Source: Polyangiaceae bacterium
Lineage (GTDB): Bacteria > Myxococcota_A > Polyangia > Polyangiales > Polyangiaceae
Length of the DNA: 64,000 nt
Direction of reading: 5' to 3'
NCBI GenBank assembly: GCA_016715885.1
Contig: JADJXL010000020.1
Coordinates: 620,001-684,000, forward strand
Positions 20,346 through 28,352 of this stretch are shown here, in pieces (positions within the stretch are counted from its first letter, which is position 1; every line of letters starts with the position of its first letter). The notes under the pieces are model-generated. The model had not been told where the DNA came from, ran no database searches, and was given only the letters and a program-made list of their open reading frames with translations. Both the position numbers and the translations under genes were made by a program.

Positions 20346-20443
20346 CCGTGAAAGGCGCCGAAAAAACGGTTGCTTTTTTCGTACGCTCACGGGGGTCGGA
20401 CGCGTTTGTCGAAAGTCAACCTATTTGTTGGCTCGATCCGCCA

Positions 20444-21511
20444 TCACTGACAAGACGTCCCCACCGGGTTTGCCGGGCCAACGTCGCCTGTCTGCGCCGC
20501 CGCCATTTCGAACCCGAGGCCCATGCTGATGCCATTGCACTTCTGGTTGGGATCTTGCGTGCCGTCGACCATGATGTCCGATGCTTGCCGGACCTGCTCC
20601 AACAGGTTGTCGAACAGCGGATTGCCACATAGCTCGAGCAGCGCGCCGACTTTCTTGATTTCGGCCACGAACTCTTCGGTATCGAGCACGCCGCCTATCA
20701 TCCCGCCCGTTGCGCTCTTGCGATCCTCGGACATCGTCATCGTGATACGCGCGTTGTACGCGGTCAGCTTGATCGATGTGCTGTCCGTCATCGTCTTCAC
20801 CGGGACCGAGATGATGAACGTGCCGCTCTTGCCCGCGTCGAACGCCGACCCGGTCAGCGAACAGTCCGGGAAAAGGATCGTCGATGATAGCGGATCCATC
20901 GGATCGCTGAGCAGCCCCGGTTCGACCGGCCAAACGTCCGACCCATCCCACTTGGGCGTCATCGGGAGCGACGTGCCGCTCAATAGCTTCATGTTGAACT
21001 GAGCAACATCGCCCGTCGGAGGCAGACACAATAGCTTCGCCAGCGTCGTGAACCGCCCGTTCGCAATCCCGTTGTTGATATCCGTTACCCACGTCGGATA
21101 AAGCGAAAGAATCGTGGGCAAGAGGTTTTTCCCGAACGAATTGTCGATGCCCATGTCACCGTCGGGATATGCCGTCCCAGGCGAACCGTCCGCGTTCGGC
21201 TGACAGACATCCTTCGACAAACCGGTCGACTCCTTGTCATCGAGATTGAAGCCAACCTTTTTCCACTCGCCGCTGTTGCCCTCGCCAAAGAAGAGCTCCT
21301 TGACCGCGAGAACCGGCCCTTCGTTGCTCGGACAGGCATCTCCACCGCTGCTGCTGCTACTGCTGCTGCTCGAACTGCTCGAGGAGGAGGACGAAGAGCT
21401 GCTGGAGCTGCCGCTGCTCGTGCTGGTCACGTTATCGCTGGGGTCGCCACAACCCGCGACCAATGCGGTCACGAGCGCCACTGCCCAATGGATTCGATGA
21501 GTCTTAAGCAT
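20444..21511 (-). CDS. Lipoprotein with poly-Ser linker, function unknown
   Basis: 355 aa. The signal ends LVAGC, a lipobox. It is followed by about 20 consecutive Ser residues (an AGC/TCG-type microsatellite near 21345-21420). The rest is a soluble domain with NSGEWKKVGFNLDD, several Cys pairs and KSGTFIISVPVKTMTDSTSIKLTAYNARITMTMSEDRKSATGG, probably beta-rich. No family was recognised. It is the last gene of a run with 21612 and 22735 (100-bp gap to the former), so it is probably coexpressed with the VWA protein. AGGA precedes the ATG. Confidence 0.7.
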   Translation of the reverse strand: MLKTHRIHWAVALVTALVAGCGDPSDNVTSTSSGSSSSSSSSSSSSSSSSSSSSSGGDACPSNEGPVLAVKELFFGEGNSGEWKKVGFNLDDKESTGLSKDVCQPNADGSPGTAYPDGDMGIDNSFGKNLLPTILSLYPTWVTDINNGIANGRFTTLAKLLCLPPTGDVAQFNMKLLSGTSLPMTPKWDGSDVWPVEPGLLSDPMDPLSSTILFPDCSLTGSAFDAGKSGTFIISVPVKTMTDSTSIKLTAYNARITMTMSEDRKSATGGMIGGVLDTEEFVAEIKKVGALLELCGNPLFDNLLEQVRQASDIMVDGTQDPNQKCNGISMGLGFEMAAAQTGDVGPANPVGTSCQ

Positions 21512-21611
21512 TATTTTCCTGCCCTTCTTGGGTAACGGTTACTTCAAGCCCGAGTACGTCGGGGGGCGACGTTCGCCCCCTGAACGATGATAATGAAAAG
21601 CCGAGTTTGCT

Positions 21612-22724
21612 TCAATTGAGCACGGAGTCGCACCCGAAGAGCACTTCGACTTTGGCGTTGACGTCGGCCTGCACCGTCGCGCACGACGCAGGACAGAGGA
21701 TCAGCTTCGTCGGCGCAAGGTTGCTGTCGTAGTACCAACCAGGCAGATCTTTGCAGTCCGCAAGGTCATCGGCTCGGGGCACGATCTTGGGCTCACCCAT
21801 TCCGTTCGGCGTATAGGTGAAGTTCACGATGTCCGGAACCAGCTCCATCCCATCCGGAGGCGCCGGAAGCTCGAAATCGCACGCGAGCGTCTCCTTGCGA
21901 ATCTCGGCGATCGTCGCGGCAAACTCGCTGATGTCCTTCGTGATGTCGTAGGCCTTGGTCGTCCCACCCGCCTCGGCAATCTTGTCGAGGTTGGCGATGG
22001 TCGAACCGGCGACACCAATGACGTACGTGCGCACGCCGTTGTAATTACGAGCGCTCGTGGCCAGCGCCGCAATGAGGTCGATTTCGAGCGGTTGACAACC
22101 CGTGGGATCGCCATCCGTCGCGAGAACGACGATGACCTTGTGCCCCGGGTGCGAATCTTGGTAGGCCGTGGCCGCCGCAAGCGTCCCCTTCAGCGCTGGC
22201 CACGTCGGCGTGCTCGAACCAAGCGGATAGAACGGTATCGAGTTTGTCAGTTCGAACGCGTTGGCAGGCAGAACGCTGATGGGCACATCGAGCGTCGAGT
22301 AGCTGGCGGGGTTGCAGACGTCCGGTTTTTGGGCCGGGAAGTAGACCATGCCGGCGCTGATGCCAGCCGATGCCGGATCGTTGAAGAACGTGTTCAGAGC
22401 CGACTTCGTCCCTTCCCACTTCGCGCCGCCCATGCTGCCCGAACGATCAATGAGGAAGACGATGTCGACAGGAATGCGCCGCGATTCAGCTTTCGTGGTG
22501 GCACACGCGCCCGCATCGCCGCCTGTGCCGCCGGCACCACCGACGGTAAGGCCACCACCCTCGCCCCCCGCACCACCCTCACCGGAGGACGAGCTGCTGC
22601 TGCTGGTCTGCCATGGCGTGCCATCCGGAGGGCTTGGCTCGGCGCAGCCCCACCATGCGGCGGCAGTCCAAGTCAGCGTAAGTGATACAAAAAGATGCCA
22701 AGTTATTTTCCTAGGACGGTTCAT
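21612..22724 (-). CDS. VWA-domain lipoprotein
   Basis: 370 aa from the ATG at 22724, supported by GAGGAGCGG just upstream. The signal ends AWWGC. A Ser/Gly linker precedes a von Willebrand A domain: DIVFLIDRSGSMGG gives the MIDAS DxSxS (Asp-Arg-Ser-Gly-Ser), VIVVLATDGDPTGC supplies the second MIDAS region, and YVIGVAGSTIANLDKIAEAGG completes the fold. It should bind a protein ligand through a metal ion on the cell surface. It starts 11 bp after the stop of the preceding jelly-roll lipoprotein, so the two form an operon. Confidence 0.85.
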   Translation of the reverse strand: MNRPRKITWHLFVSLTLTWTAAAWWGCAEPSPPDGTPWQTSSSSSSSGEGGAGGEGGGLTVGGAGGTGGDAGACATTKAESRRIPVDIVFLIDRSGSMGGAKWEGTKSALNTFFNDPASAGISAGMVYFPAQKPDVCNPASYSTLDVPISVLPANAFELTNSIPFYPLGSSTPTWPALKGTLAAATAYQDSHPGHKVIVVLATDGDPTGCQPLEIDLIAALATSARNYNGVRTYVIGVAGSTIANLDKIAEAGGTTKAYDITKDISEFAATIAEIRKETLACDFELPAPPDGMELVPDIVNFTYTPNGMGEPKIVPRADDLADCKDLPGWYYDSNLAPTKLILCPASCATVQADVNAKVEVLFGCDSVLN

Positions 22725-22734
22725 AGGCCGCTCC

Positions 22735-25038
22735 TCAGTCGTCAATGAAGATGTCGTCGATGTAAGCCCCGGGGAAGACGCTCGAGGAATCGCTTTGGAA
22801 GCTGAACCGCAAGCGGATCTTCTGTCCGGCGTAAGCTGAAAGGTCGGCTTGCACGAACTGCCAGCCGAGTGCAAATTGGTGCCCGCCCCATGCAGGCCTG
22901 CCCGCAATGACCAGCGGGTACGTCGGCGAAACCGCCTGGACGACCGAGAAGGTCATGCCGCCGTCGGTACTGACCTGCAGATTCACGCCGTCGTACGTCG
23001 CACCCTCCGTATCGAGCCACATTCGGAACGACATGAGCGGTCCCAACGATCCGGTGAGGTCAATTTCGGGCGAAGTGGCCGTCGTCCCTACCCACGTCTG
23101 GAGGTTGTTGTAATTACCGTCGATTTTCGTCGCAAGGCACTGCGTCCCGATGTAAGCGGCGCCGGGCCCCAGGCCCGTGGGCACGCCGCACTCCCAGTCG
23201 CCCGTGAGCGTCCAGTCGCCTGGGCACATGGTCTCGAAGCTCGTGTAGTATATGTTACCCAAGACGCTGAACGCGAACGTCCTTTCGGCAAAGTTCGAGG
23301 GCAACATGGGTTCTTCGACGCGCACGGTGACGAGCACCGGTCCGACGTCCGCCTTCGAAGGGATGCCTTTCAGCTCGCCGGTCATCGGATCGATGGTGAG
23401 CCAACCCGTGTTCTGGCCGCCCGGCTTGATGCTCCACACCGCGTTGCTCGAGCCGCCGACTTTGGTGATCGGCGCCGAGTACGACATCCCAGAGTACACG
23501 TCCTCGAGCGGCGAGGTCGTCATGATGTACATGGGAGTCTGCATGGGCTCGGCGACGATGACTTCATCGACGTACAGGCCCGGGTAGACGCTGGCGCCGT
23601 CGCTGCGGAACGAGACGCGTAGAAGGGCCGTCTTTCCGACATAGGGGGTCAGATCCGCCTCGAAGTACTGCCAGCCCTTGGTCGAATGATCACCGCCCCA
23701 CGCGGGCTGACCGGAGATGGTCAGGTAATAAGCCGGAGTCACCCCCATGACCACTGGGTAATTCTGCCCGCCGTCGGTGCTGATTTTCAGGTTCCAGCCG
23801 TCGAAGCTGCCGCCTTCGGTGTGTTGCCACGCCCAAAAGGAGAGCTTCGGGTTGGTTGCCGTGGTCAGGTCGAGGGGCGGCAAGGCTGCAATCGCGGTGG
23901 CGAAGGCCTGATTGACCGTGTAGAGGCCGTCGAGGTTCGTGCCGATGACGTTGGTGCCGATGTGGGCCGTCTCGGGACCCACTTGCGTGGGCTTGCCGCA
24001 TTCCCAGTCGCCGCCGAAGGTCCAGTCGCTCGGACACGTCTCGAAGCCCTCGTGGAGGTAGACGCTGCACGAGGTCACTGGACTGCCGGCCAAGCACGTG
24101 CCTGCCGAGCATGTGTCGCCTTCGGTGCACGAGTCGTAGTCGTTGCACGGGCTGTTATCGGGCGCTACGGACGCGGCGCAAACGCCGCCCTCCGCACACG
24201 CGCCCACGTGGCATTCGGTGATGCCTTCCGTGCAGAGAGTTCCAACGGGCGCGGGACTCGTGACACAAAGACCGCTCGTGGAGTCGCACGTGCCGCTACG
24301 GCACCCGAAGTCAAGTGCCGAGCAATCTTTAGGCGTGCCGCCCACACACTGCCCAGCTTGGCAGACTTTGTTGACCTTGCAGAGGTCCCCGGTGAGCACG
24401 CACGGGGCGTTGTCTTTGTTGGCGTCGGGGTTTCCGACGCACTTGCCCGTTGCCGGTTCGCACGAAACTGCGTTGCATTCGGTCAGCGGCGAGAACGAGC
24501 AGTCCTTGGGCTCGCCGACGCACTTGCCGACCTTGCAAATGCCGTTGATGTGGCAGAGGTTCGACGGCGTGCAGGATGCTCCTTCGGCAGCCGGAAGCGT
24601 GTCGCACTTCTTCAACTCCTCGTAGCAAACGACGGACTCGCACCCCACGGGCTTGATGCCGCAGTAGTTCGGCGTTCCGCCGACGCAGGTGCCGCTGCCG
24701 TCGCACGAGTCGGCGACGGTGCAGAACCTGCCGTCCTCACACGCGGTCCCAGCGGGTGCAGGGATCACGACGCACGTGTTGAGCTGGCCGATGTACTGGC
24801 CTTTGTCGTTGCACACAGCGACGGCGCATGTCGGTACATCGAGCTCCGAGCAGTCCATGCCGCACGGCCCGAGCTCGTTCACGTCCGCACCAGCGTCCGG
24901 AGGGGGTTCTACGGGGACGGGTGCAATTCCCCCCGACGCCTCGCAGCCCGTGACAGTCCACACCAGCGGGAGCAAGAGCAAACCCCGCCCATAGTTCGTA
25001 ATTCGACTAAGCATAACTTTGCCATCCATGTATCCCAC
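22735..25038 (-). CDS. Cys-rich lipoprotein with two jelly-roll (MAM/InhA-like) domains
   Basis: Up to 767 aa; starts at 25038, 25029 and 25014 are possible, all giving a signal ending TVTGC. Residues about 50-330 hold many short Cys units (CEDGRFCTVADSC, CHINGICKVGKCVG, CKVNKVCQAGQCVGG, CTEGDTCSAGTC). Two homologous domains follow (HEGFETCPSDWTFGGDWECG and TSFETMCPGDWTLTGDWECG), each with AHIGT/AYIGT, SFWAWQHTEG/SFRMWLDTEG, STDGG, PAWGG and YVDEV/YIDDI. This is the pattern of MAM-like or immune-inhibitor-A C-terminal jelly-rolls. A putative Ig-like segment lies between them. Role: surface binding, first gene of the VWA operon. No protease motif is present. Confidence 0.8.
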   Translation of the reverse strand: MGYMDGKVMLSRITNYGRGLLLLPLVWTVTGCEASGGIAPVPVEPPPDAGADVNELGPCGMDCSELDVPTCAVAVCNDKGQYIGQLNTCVVIPAPAGTACEDGRFCTVADSCDGSGTCVGGTPNYCGIKPVGCESVVCYEELKKCDTLPAAEGASCTPSNLCHINGICKVGKCVGEPKDCSFSPLTECNAVSCEPATGKCVGNPDANKDNAPCVLTGDLCKVNKVCQAGQCVGGTPKDCSALDFGCRSGTCDSTSGLCVTSPAPVGTLCTEGITECHVGACAEGGVCAASVAPDNSPCNDYDSCTEGDTCSAGTCLAGSPVTSCSVYLHEGFETCPSDWTFGGDWECGKPTQVGPETAHIGTNVIGTNLDGLYTVNQAFATAIAALPPLDLTTATNPKLSFWAWQHTEGGSFDGWNLKISTDGGQNYPVVMGVTPAYYLTISGQPAWGGDHSTKGWQYFEADLTPYVGKTALLRVSFRSDGASVYPGLYVDEVIVAEPMQTPMYIMTTSPLEDVYSGMSYSAPITKVGGSSNAVWSIKPGGQNTGWLTIDPMTGELKGIPSKADVGPVLVTVRVEEPMLPSNFAERTFAFSVLGNIYYTSFETMCPGDWTLTGDWECGVPTGLGPGAAYIGTQCLATKIDGNYNNLQTWVGTTATSPEIDLTGSLGPLMSFRMWLDTEGATYDGVNLQVSTDGGMTFSVVQAVSPTYPLVIAGRPAWGGHQFALGWQFVQADLSAYAGQKIRLRFSFQSDSSSVFPGAYIDDIFIDD

Positions 25039-25151
25039 TAAGTGCGTACAGAAAGCAAGGGATTAGTGCAAAAAATCTCGGCTCCCGCGGCCCGAGGTCG
25101 TTACCGGTAAAACCGACGACCCGAACGATGCCAAGGGTCCAGCCTTGCCAG

Positions 25152-25336
25152 AAGTGGTTGGCACCTTTTCATGGGCCCTCAAAAAGTGGTTGGCACCTTG
25201 TAATTGTTTAAAAATGCACATTTGAAAGCGGTTGGCACCTTTTCAGAAGGGTAACGCCTCCCACCTCTACAAAAGTGGTTGGCACCTTTTCAGCAGGGTA
25301 ACGCCTCCCACCTCTACAAAAGTGGTTGGCACCTTT
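25152..25336 (+). repeat. REP-like hairpin repeat cluster, five copies
   Basis: Copies start near 25152, 25181, 25224, 25271 and 25318, all reading AAGTGGTTGGCACCTT towards the downstream gene. The last two are a 47-bp tandem with the spacer CAGCAGGGTAACGCCTCCCA. This period and the GGTAACGC element resemble the cluster at 20211-20345. The stretch 25039-25151 before it holds a TTACCGGTAA palindrome at 25101-25110 and probably the promoter of the minus-strand lipoprotein operon. Confidence 0.9.
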
Positions 25337-25391
25337 CTCGGCTGGAGGTTCTTCTTGCCCACCGGCCGACATTCGTGCGACCATCGCGTGC

Positions 25392-26963
25392 ATGTCGCCT
25401 CGCCTACGCTCGTTCGGTATTGCTGCTACGTTTGTTCTTGCTGCGATGTCCGCCGCGTCGTCTGCCGAAGGATTCTGCGGATTTTATGTAAGCGGCGCCG
25501 ATGCAAAACTCTTCAACAACGCAACGCTCGTGGTGCTCATGCGCGAAGGCACGCGCACCGTGCTCTCGATGCAGAACAACTACCAAGGGCCCGCCGAAGA
25601 CTTCGCGATGGTCGTGCCGGTCCCCGTCGTGCTGAACGAAGACAACGTAAAGACGCTTCCTGCCGACGTGTTTGGCCGCGTCGATCGTTTGGCCGCCCCA
25701 AGGCTCGTCGAATATTGGGAACAAGATCCATGCCGTCCCCCGTACCGCGAAATGGAGATGTTGCGATCGGTCACCGTCGAAGAATCGGGGTCCGTTGACG
25801 ATGACGAAGAAGTCGCCGAGCGCCACGGGGTCAAAATCGAATCGCGTTTCAGCGTCGGCGAATACAACATCCTCATCTTGAGCGCCAAAGATTCATTGGG
25901 GCTCGACACATTTTTGCGCGCGCAAAAGTACCAGATACCCGCGGGAGCCGAACCTTACCTGCGCCCATACGTCGCGCAGGGCAGCAAGTTTTTCGTGGCC
26001 AAAGTCGATATCAAAAAGGTAAAATTCGAAAATGGGCAGGCGATGCTTTCGCCTCTGCGTTTTCATTACGACAGCGAAACGTTCAGCTTGCCCGTGCGTT
26101 TGGGCCTCATCAATTCCGGCGGCACCCAAGACCTCATCGTGCACATCCTGGCGCGTTCGCGCTTCGAGGTCGCCAATTACGAAAACTTCGCCATTCCGAC
26201 GAACATTCGCGTGAACGATACGGTAAAGCCGGCATTCGGTACGTTTTACGCGTCGCTCTTCGACAAGGTGCTCGCAAAACATCCGAAAGCCGTCGTGACC
26301 GAATACGCCTGGAGCGCTGGATCGTGCGATCCTTGCCCCGAACCGCCGCTCAATGTGGGAGACCTGGCGACGCTTGGCGTAGACGCATTGCCCGGATACG
26401 AAGGCGCCAAAGAAGCGCCGCCGGAAATTGCCAATGCGTTCACGCTGACGCGTCTTCACGCGCGGTACGATAGCAATGCCCTCGGCGAAGACCTCGTTTT
26501 TCGCGCCGCACCCCCGATCATGGGCGGAAACGGAGTGCCGGATCCGGAAGGTAAAATGACGCGCGGCGCCCAGCCGAGCGGCATCAACATGTTCCAAGGC
26601 CGCTACGTGATGCTTCATCCGTGGGAGGGGCCGATTGAGTGCGAGAAGCCTCAGCGCGGCATGTGGGGCGGACCCATCAAACAAGTCGCCAGTGGTCCCA
26701 CGGTCGCAACGAATACCGCATTTGCTCCTCGCGGCGCGCAACTTGCCTCGTTTCTACAAGCCAACGAAACGGAGCTCGAATCTTCGGAGGACGCCGTGCT
26801 TCCGAGCGGCCCCGCCGGTGAGGTGCCTCCCCTGCCCCCGCCAATGAATCGCGGATGCGGAGCCTGCGCGACGGCGGATGCGCAGGGTGGGCTTGGCGCG
26901 GTGATTGGTGCGGCGATCGCGGGATTGGCGGCGGTGCTCAGGCGTCGACGAGCAGCCAAATAA
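25392..26963 (+). CDS. DUF2330 exported protein with MYXO-CTERM-like tail
   Basis: 523 aa from the ATG at 25392; the frame upstream only reads repeats. The signal peptide ends ASSAEGFCGFYV. The DUF2330 core begins GFCGFYVSGADAKLFNNATLVVLMREGTRTVLSMQNNYQGPAEDFAMVVPVP in pieces, the classic opening of this family. The C-terminus has GCGACATADAQGG, a hydrophobic helix (LGAVIGAAIAGLAAVL) and RRRRAAK. This matches the Cys-helix-Arg plan of MYXO-CTERM sorting signals, which direct proteins to the cell surface in myxobacteria. Function of DUF2330 is unknown. It stands alone, with a repeat cluster in front. Confidence 0.85.
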   Translation: MSPRLRSFGIAATFVLAAMSAASSAEGFCGFYVSGADAKLFNNATLVVLMREGTRTVLSMQNNYQGPAEDFAMVVPVPVVLNEDNVKTLPADVFGRVDRLAAPRLVEYWEQDPCRPPYREMEMLRSVTVEESGSVDDDEEVAERHGVKIESRFSVGEYNILILSAKDSLGLDTFLRAQKYQIPAGAEPYLRPYVAQGSKFFVAKVDIKKVKFENGQAMLSPLRFHYDSETFSLPVRLGLINSGGTQDLIVHILARSRFEVANYENFAIPTNIRVNDTVKPAFGTFYASLFDKVLAKHPKAVVTEYAWSAGSCDPCPEPPLNVGDLATLGVDALPGYEGAKEAPPEIANAFTLTRLHARYDSNALGEDLVFRAAPPIMGGNGVPDPEGKMTRGAQPSGINMFQGRYVMLHPWEGPIECEKPQRGMWGGPIKQVASGPTVATNTAFAPRGAQLASFLQANETELESSEDAVLPSGPAGEVPPLPPPMNRGCGACATADAQGGLGAVIGAAIAGLAAVLRRRRAAK

Positions 26964-27080
26964 AGTCCGCAATCGCCCCTCGACGTTCACCTCGAGTTCG
27001 TCCCTACGCATTACCAACGACCGTCGCCGGTCCAGAAATTGCCCCGCGTCGAATCGTCCTCCCATCATCGAGGCATCGGC

Positions 27081-28103
27081 ATGGTGCAGACAGCGATTCC
27101 GACTCCACGGGCGGTGCGTGAAATCCTATTCGCTACGGATTTTTCCGAAGCTTCGCGCATTGCGGGCGAAGTTGCACACGCCTACGCGCAACAATTTGGC
27201 GCACGCCTGCACATCCTTTACGTAGAGCGGCCGCGTGTGCCGGTGACGATAAGGTCGACCCTCGAACAGTTGGCCGCAGAGCTTGGCGTCGGCATTCGCG
27301 TCGAAACGTCGGTCGCATCGGGAAATGCTGCAGAAGAAATCGTCCGGTACGCGCGGCATCATTCGATCGATCTGATCGTCGTCGGCGCTCACGGCCACAC
27401 GGGCTCGACGAGCGTGCTGCTCGGGAGCGTCGCCGAACGCGTTGCGCGCACGGCTCCTTGTCCGGTCGTCACGGTTCCTTGGATTCAGCGGGTCGAGGGC
27501 AAACAGCCGGAAGTGCCCCAAGAAAGCAGACGCTGTCCGGCTTGCGGCACTCCAACGGACGACCTCCTTTGCGAAGCGTGCCGCGCACGAATTCGTGCTC
27601 TGGGTTCGCCAGCGCCGGCGTTCGCAGGCCGGGGGTTTTCCGGCGAGCTCACGCAAGACGAGATTGACGAAGTCCTGCGCATGGAAATCATCGGGCATCT
27701 CGGGTGCCACGCCGATGACCGGACGTACGTCGTACCGATTGGCTACGTCTATCGCGACAACGGCATTTACGTACATTTGGACGAGGGCCTCAAGGTGCGC
27801 ATGATGCGCAACAATCCGCGCGTCTGTTTTCAGGTCGATCACATCAAGGATCTCGCCAATTGGCGTAGCGTCATCGCCTGGGGCGTCTTTCGAGAGCTCC
27901 ACGGCCCAGAAGCAACCGATGGCCTCTTGCGAATTCGAATGCGTCTGACGTCCCTCACGGCAATCGAAGGCACCCGACCAACGCCTTCGTACGACGCGAA
28001 GATGTACGAAGGCTCCGACCATCGACCCGTCTCCGGCGGCCGCGAAGCGGTCATCGGTCGCATCGATGTCACCGAGAAAACTGGGCGCTTCGAACGGCGA
28101 TGA
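27081..28103 (+). CDS. UspA - zinc ribbon - PNPOx-like flavin-binding fusion
   Basis: 340 aa from the ATG at 27081. Residues about 8-140 are a universal stress protein domain (EILFATDFSEASRIA, IDLIVVGAHGHTGSTSVLLGSVAERVARTAPCPVVTVP), including the G-x2-G-x9-GS nucleotide-binding pattern. A short zinc-ribbon-like element follows (RCPACGTPTDDLLCEACRAR). Residues about 190-330 are a pyridoxamine 5'-phosphate oxidase-like split barrel (VLRMEIIGHLGCHADDRTYVVPIGYVY, MMRNNPRVCFQVDHI, WRSVIAWGVFRE). It is cytoplasmic and may bind ATP and a flavin. Such a fusion could tie a reductase or flavin sensor to stress signalling, which is inference. Confidence 0.85.
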   Translation: MVQTAIPTPRAVREILFATDFSEASRIAGEVAHAYAQQFGARLHILYVERPRVPVTIRSTLEQLAAELGVGIRVETSVASGNAAEEIVRYARHHSIDLIVVGAHGHTGSTSVLLGSVAERVARTAPCPVVTVPWIQRVEGKQPEVPQESRRCPACGTPTDDLLCEACRARIRALGSPAPAFAGRGFSGELTQDEIDEVLRMEIIGHLGCHADDRTYVVPIGYVYRDNGIYVHLDEGLKVRMMRNNPRVCFQVDHIKDLANWRSVIAWGVFRELHGPEATDGLLRIRMRLTSLTAIEGTRPTPSYDAKMYEGSDHRPVSGGREAVIGRIDVTEKTGRFERR

Positions 28104-28189
28104 GAAGCCGTGACGGCGTAGCTATGTTCACAAAAACGAGGTTACGCACTTAGATTGTGGGGCACCTCTCTCGGGGCATCGCTTTCCCC

Positions 28190-28339
28190 AAGTGGTTGGC
28201 ACCTTTTTCCATCGCGCCGTTTGGGCCGATCATTTTCCCCACGGATCAACAGAAAGACGATAATGTGACCTCCAGAAGGCTTGCTTGCGCAAGCCCCTTG
28301 CTTAGGAGGCCGTCGGGCCTTCCAAGGTGCCAACCACTT
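28190..28339. repeat. Two REP-like repeats in opposite orientation before a gene
   Basis: One AAGTGGTTGGCACCTT copy lies at 28190-28206 and one inverted AAGGTGCCAACCACTT at 28324-28339. This is the only clear head-to-head pair in the window, about 118 bp apart. The second copy ends one base before GGAGGAG (28341-28347), the ribosome binding site of the gene at 28353, so its hairpin could affect translation initiation. The 28207-28323 spacer contains CAAGCCCCTTGCTTAGG-type inverted sequence but no gene. Confidence 0.8.
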
Positions 28340-28352
28340 CGGAGGAGTAATC

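Noticed and set aside
23686..25041. 451-aa plus-strand frame
   Set aside because: Antisense to the Cys-rich jelly-roll lipoprotein, with no domain and no signal of its own.
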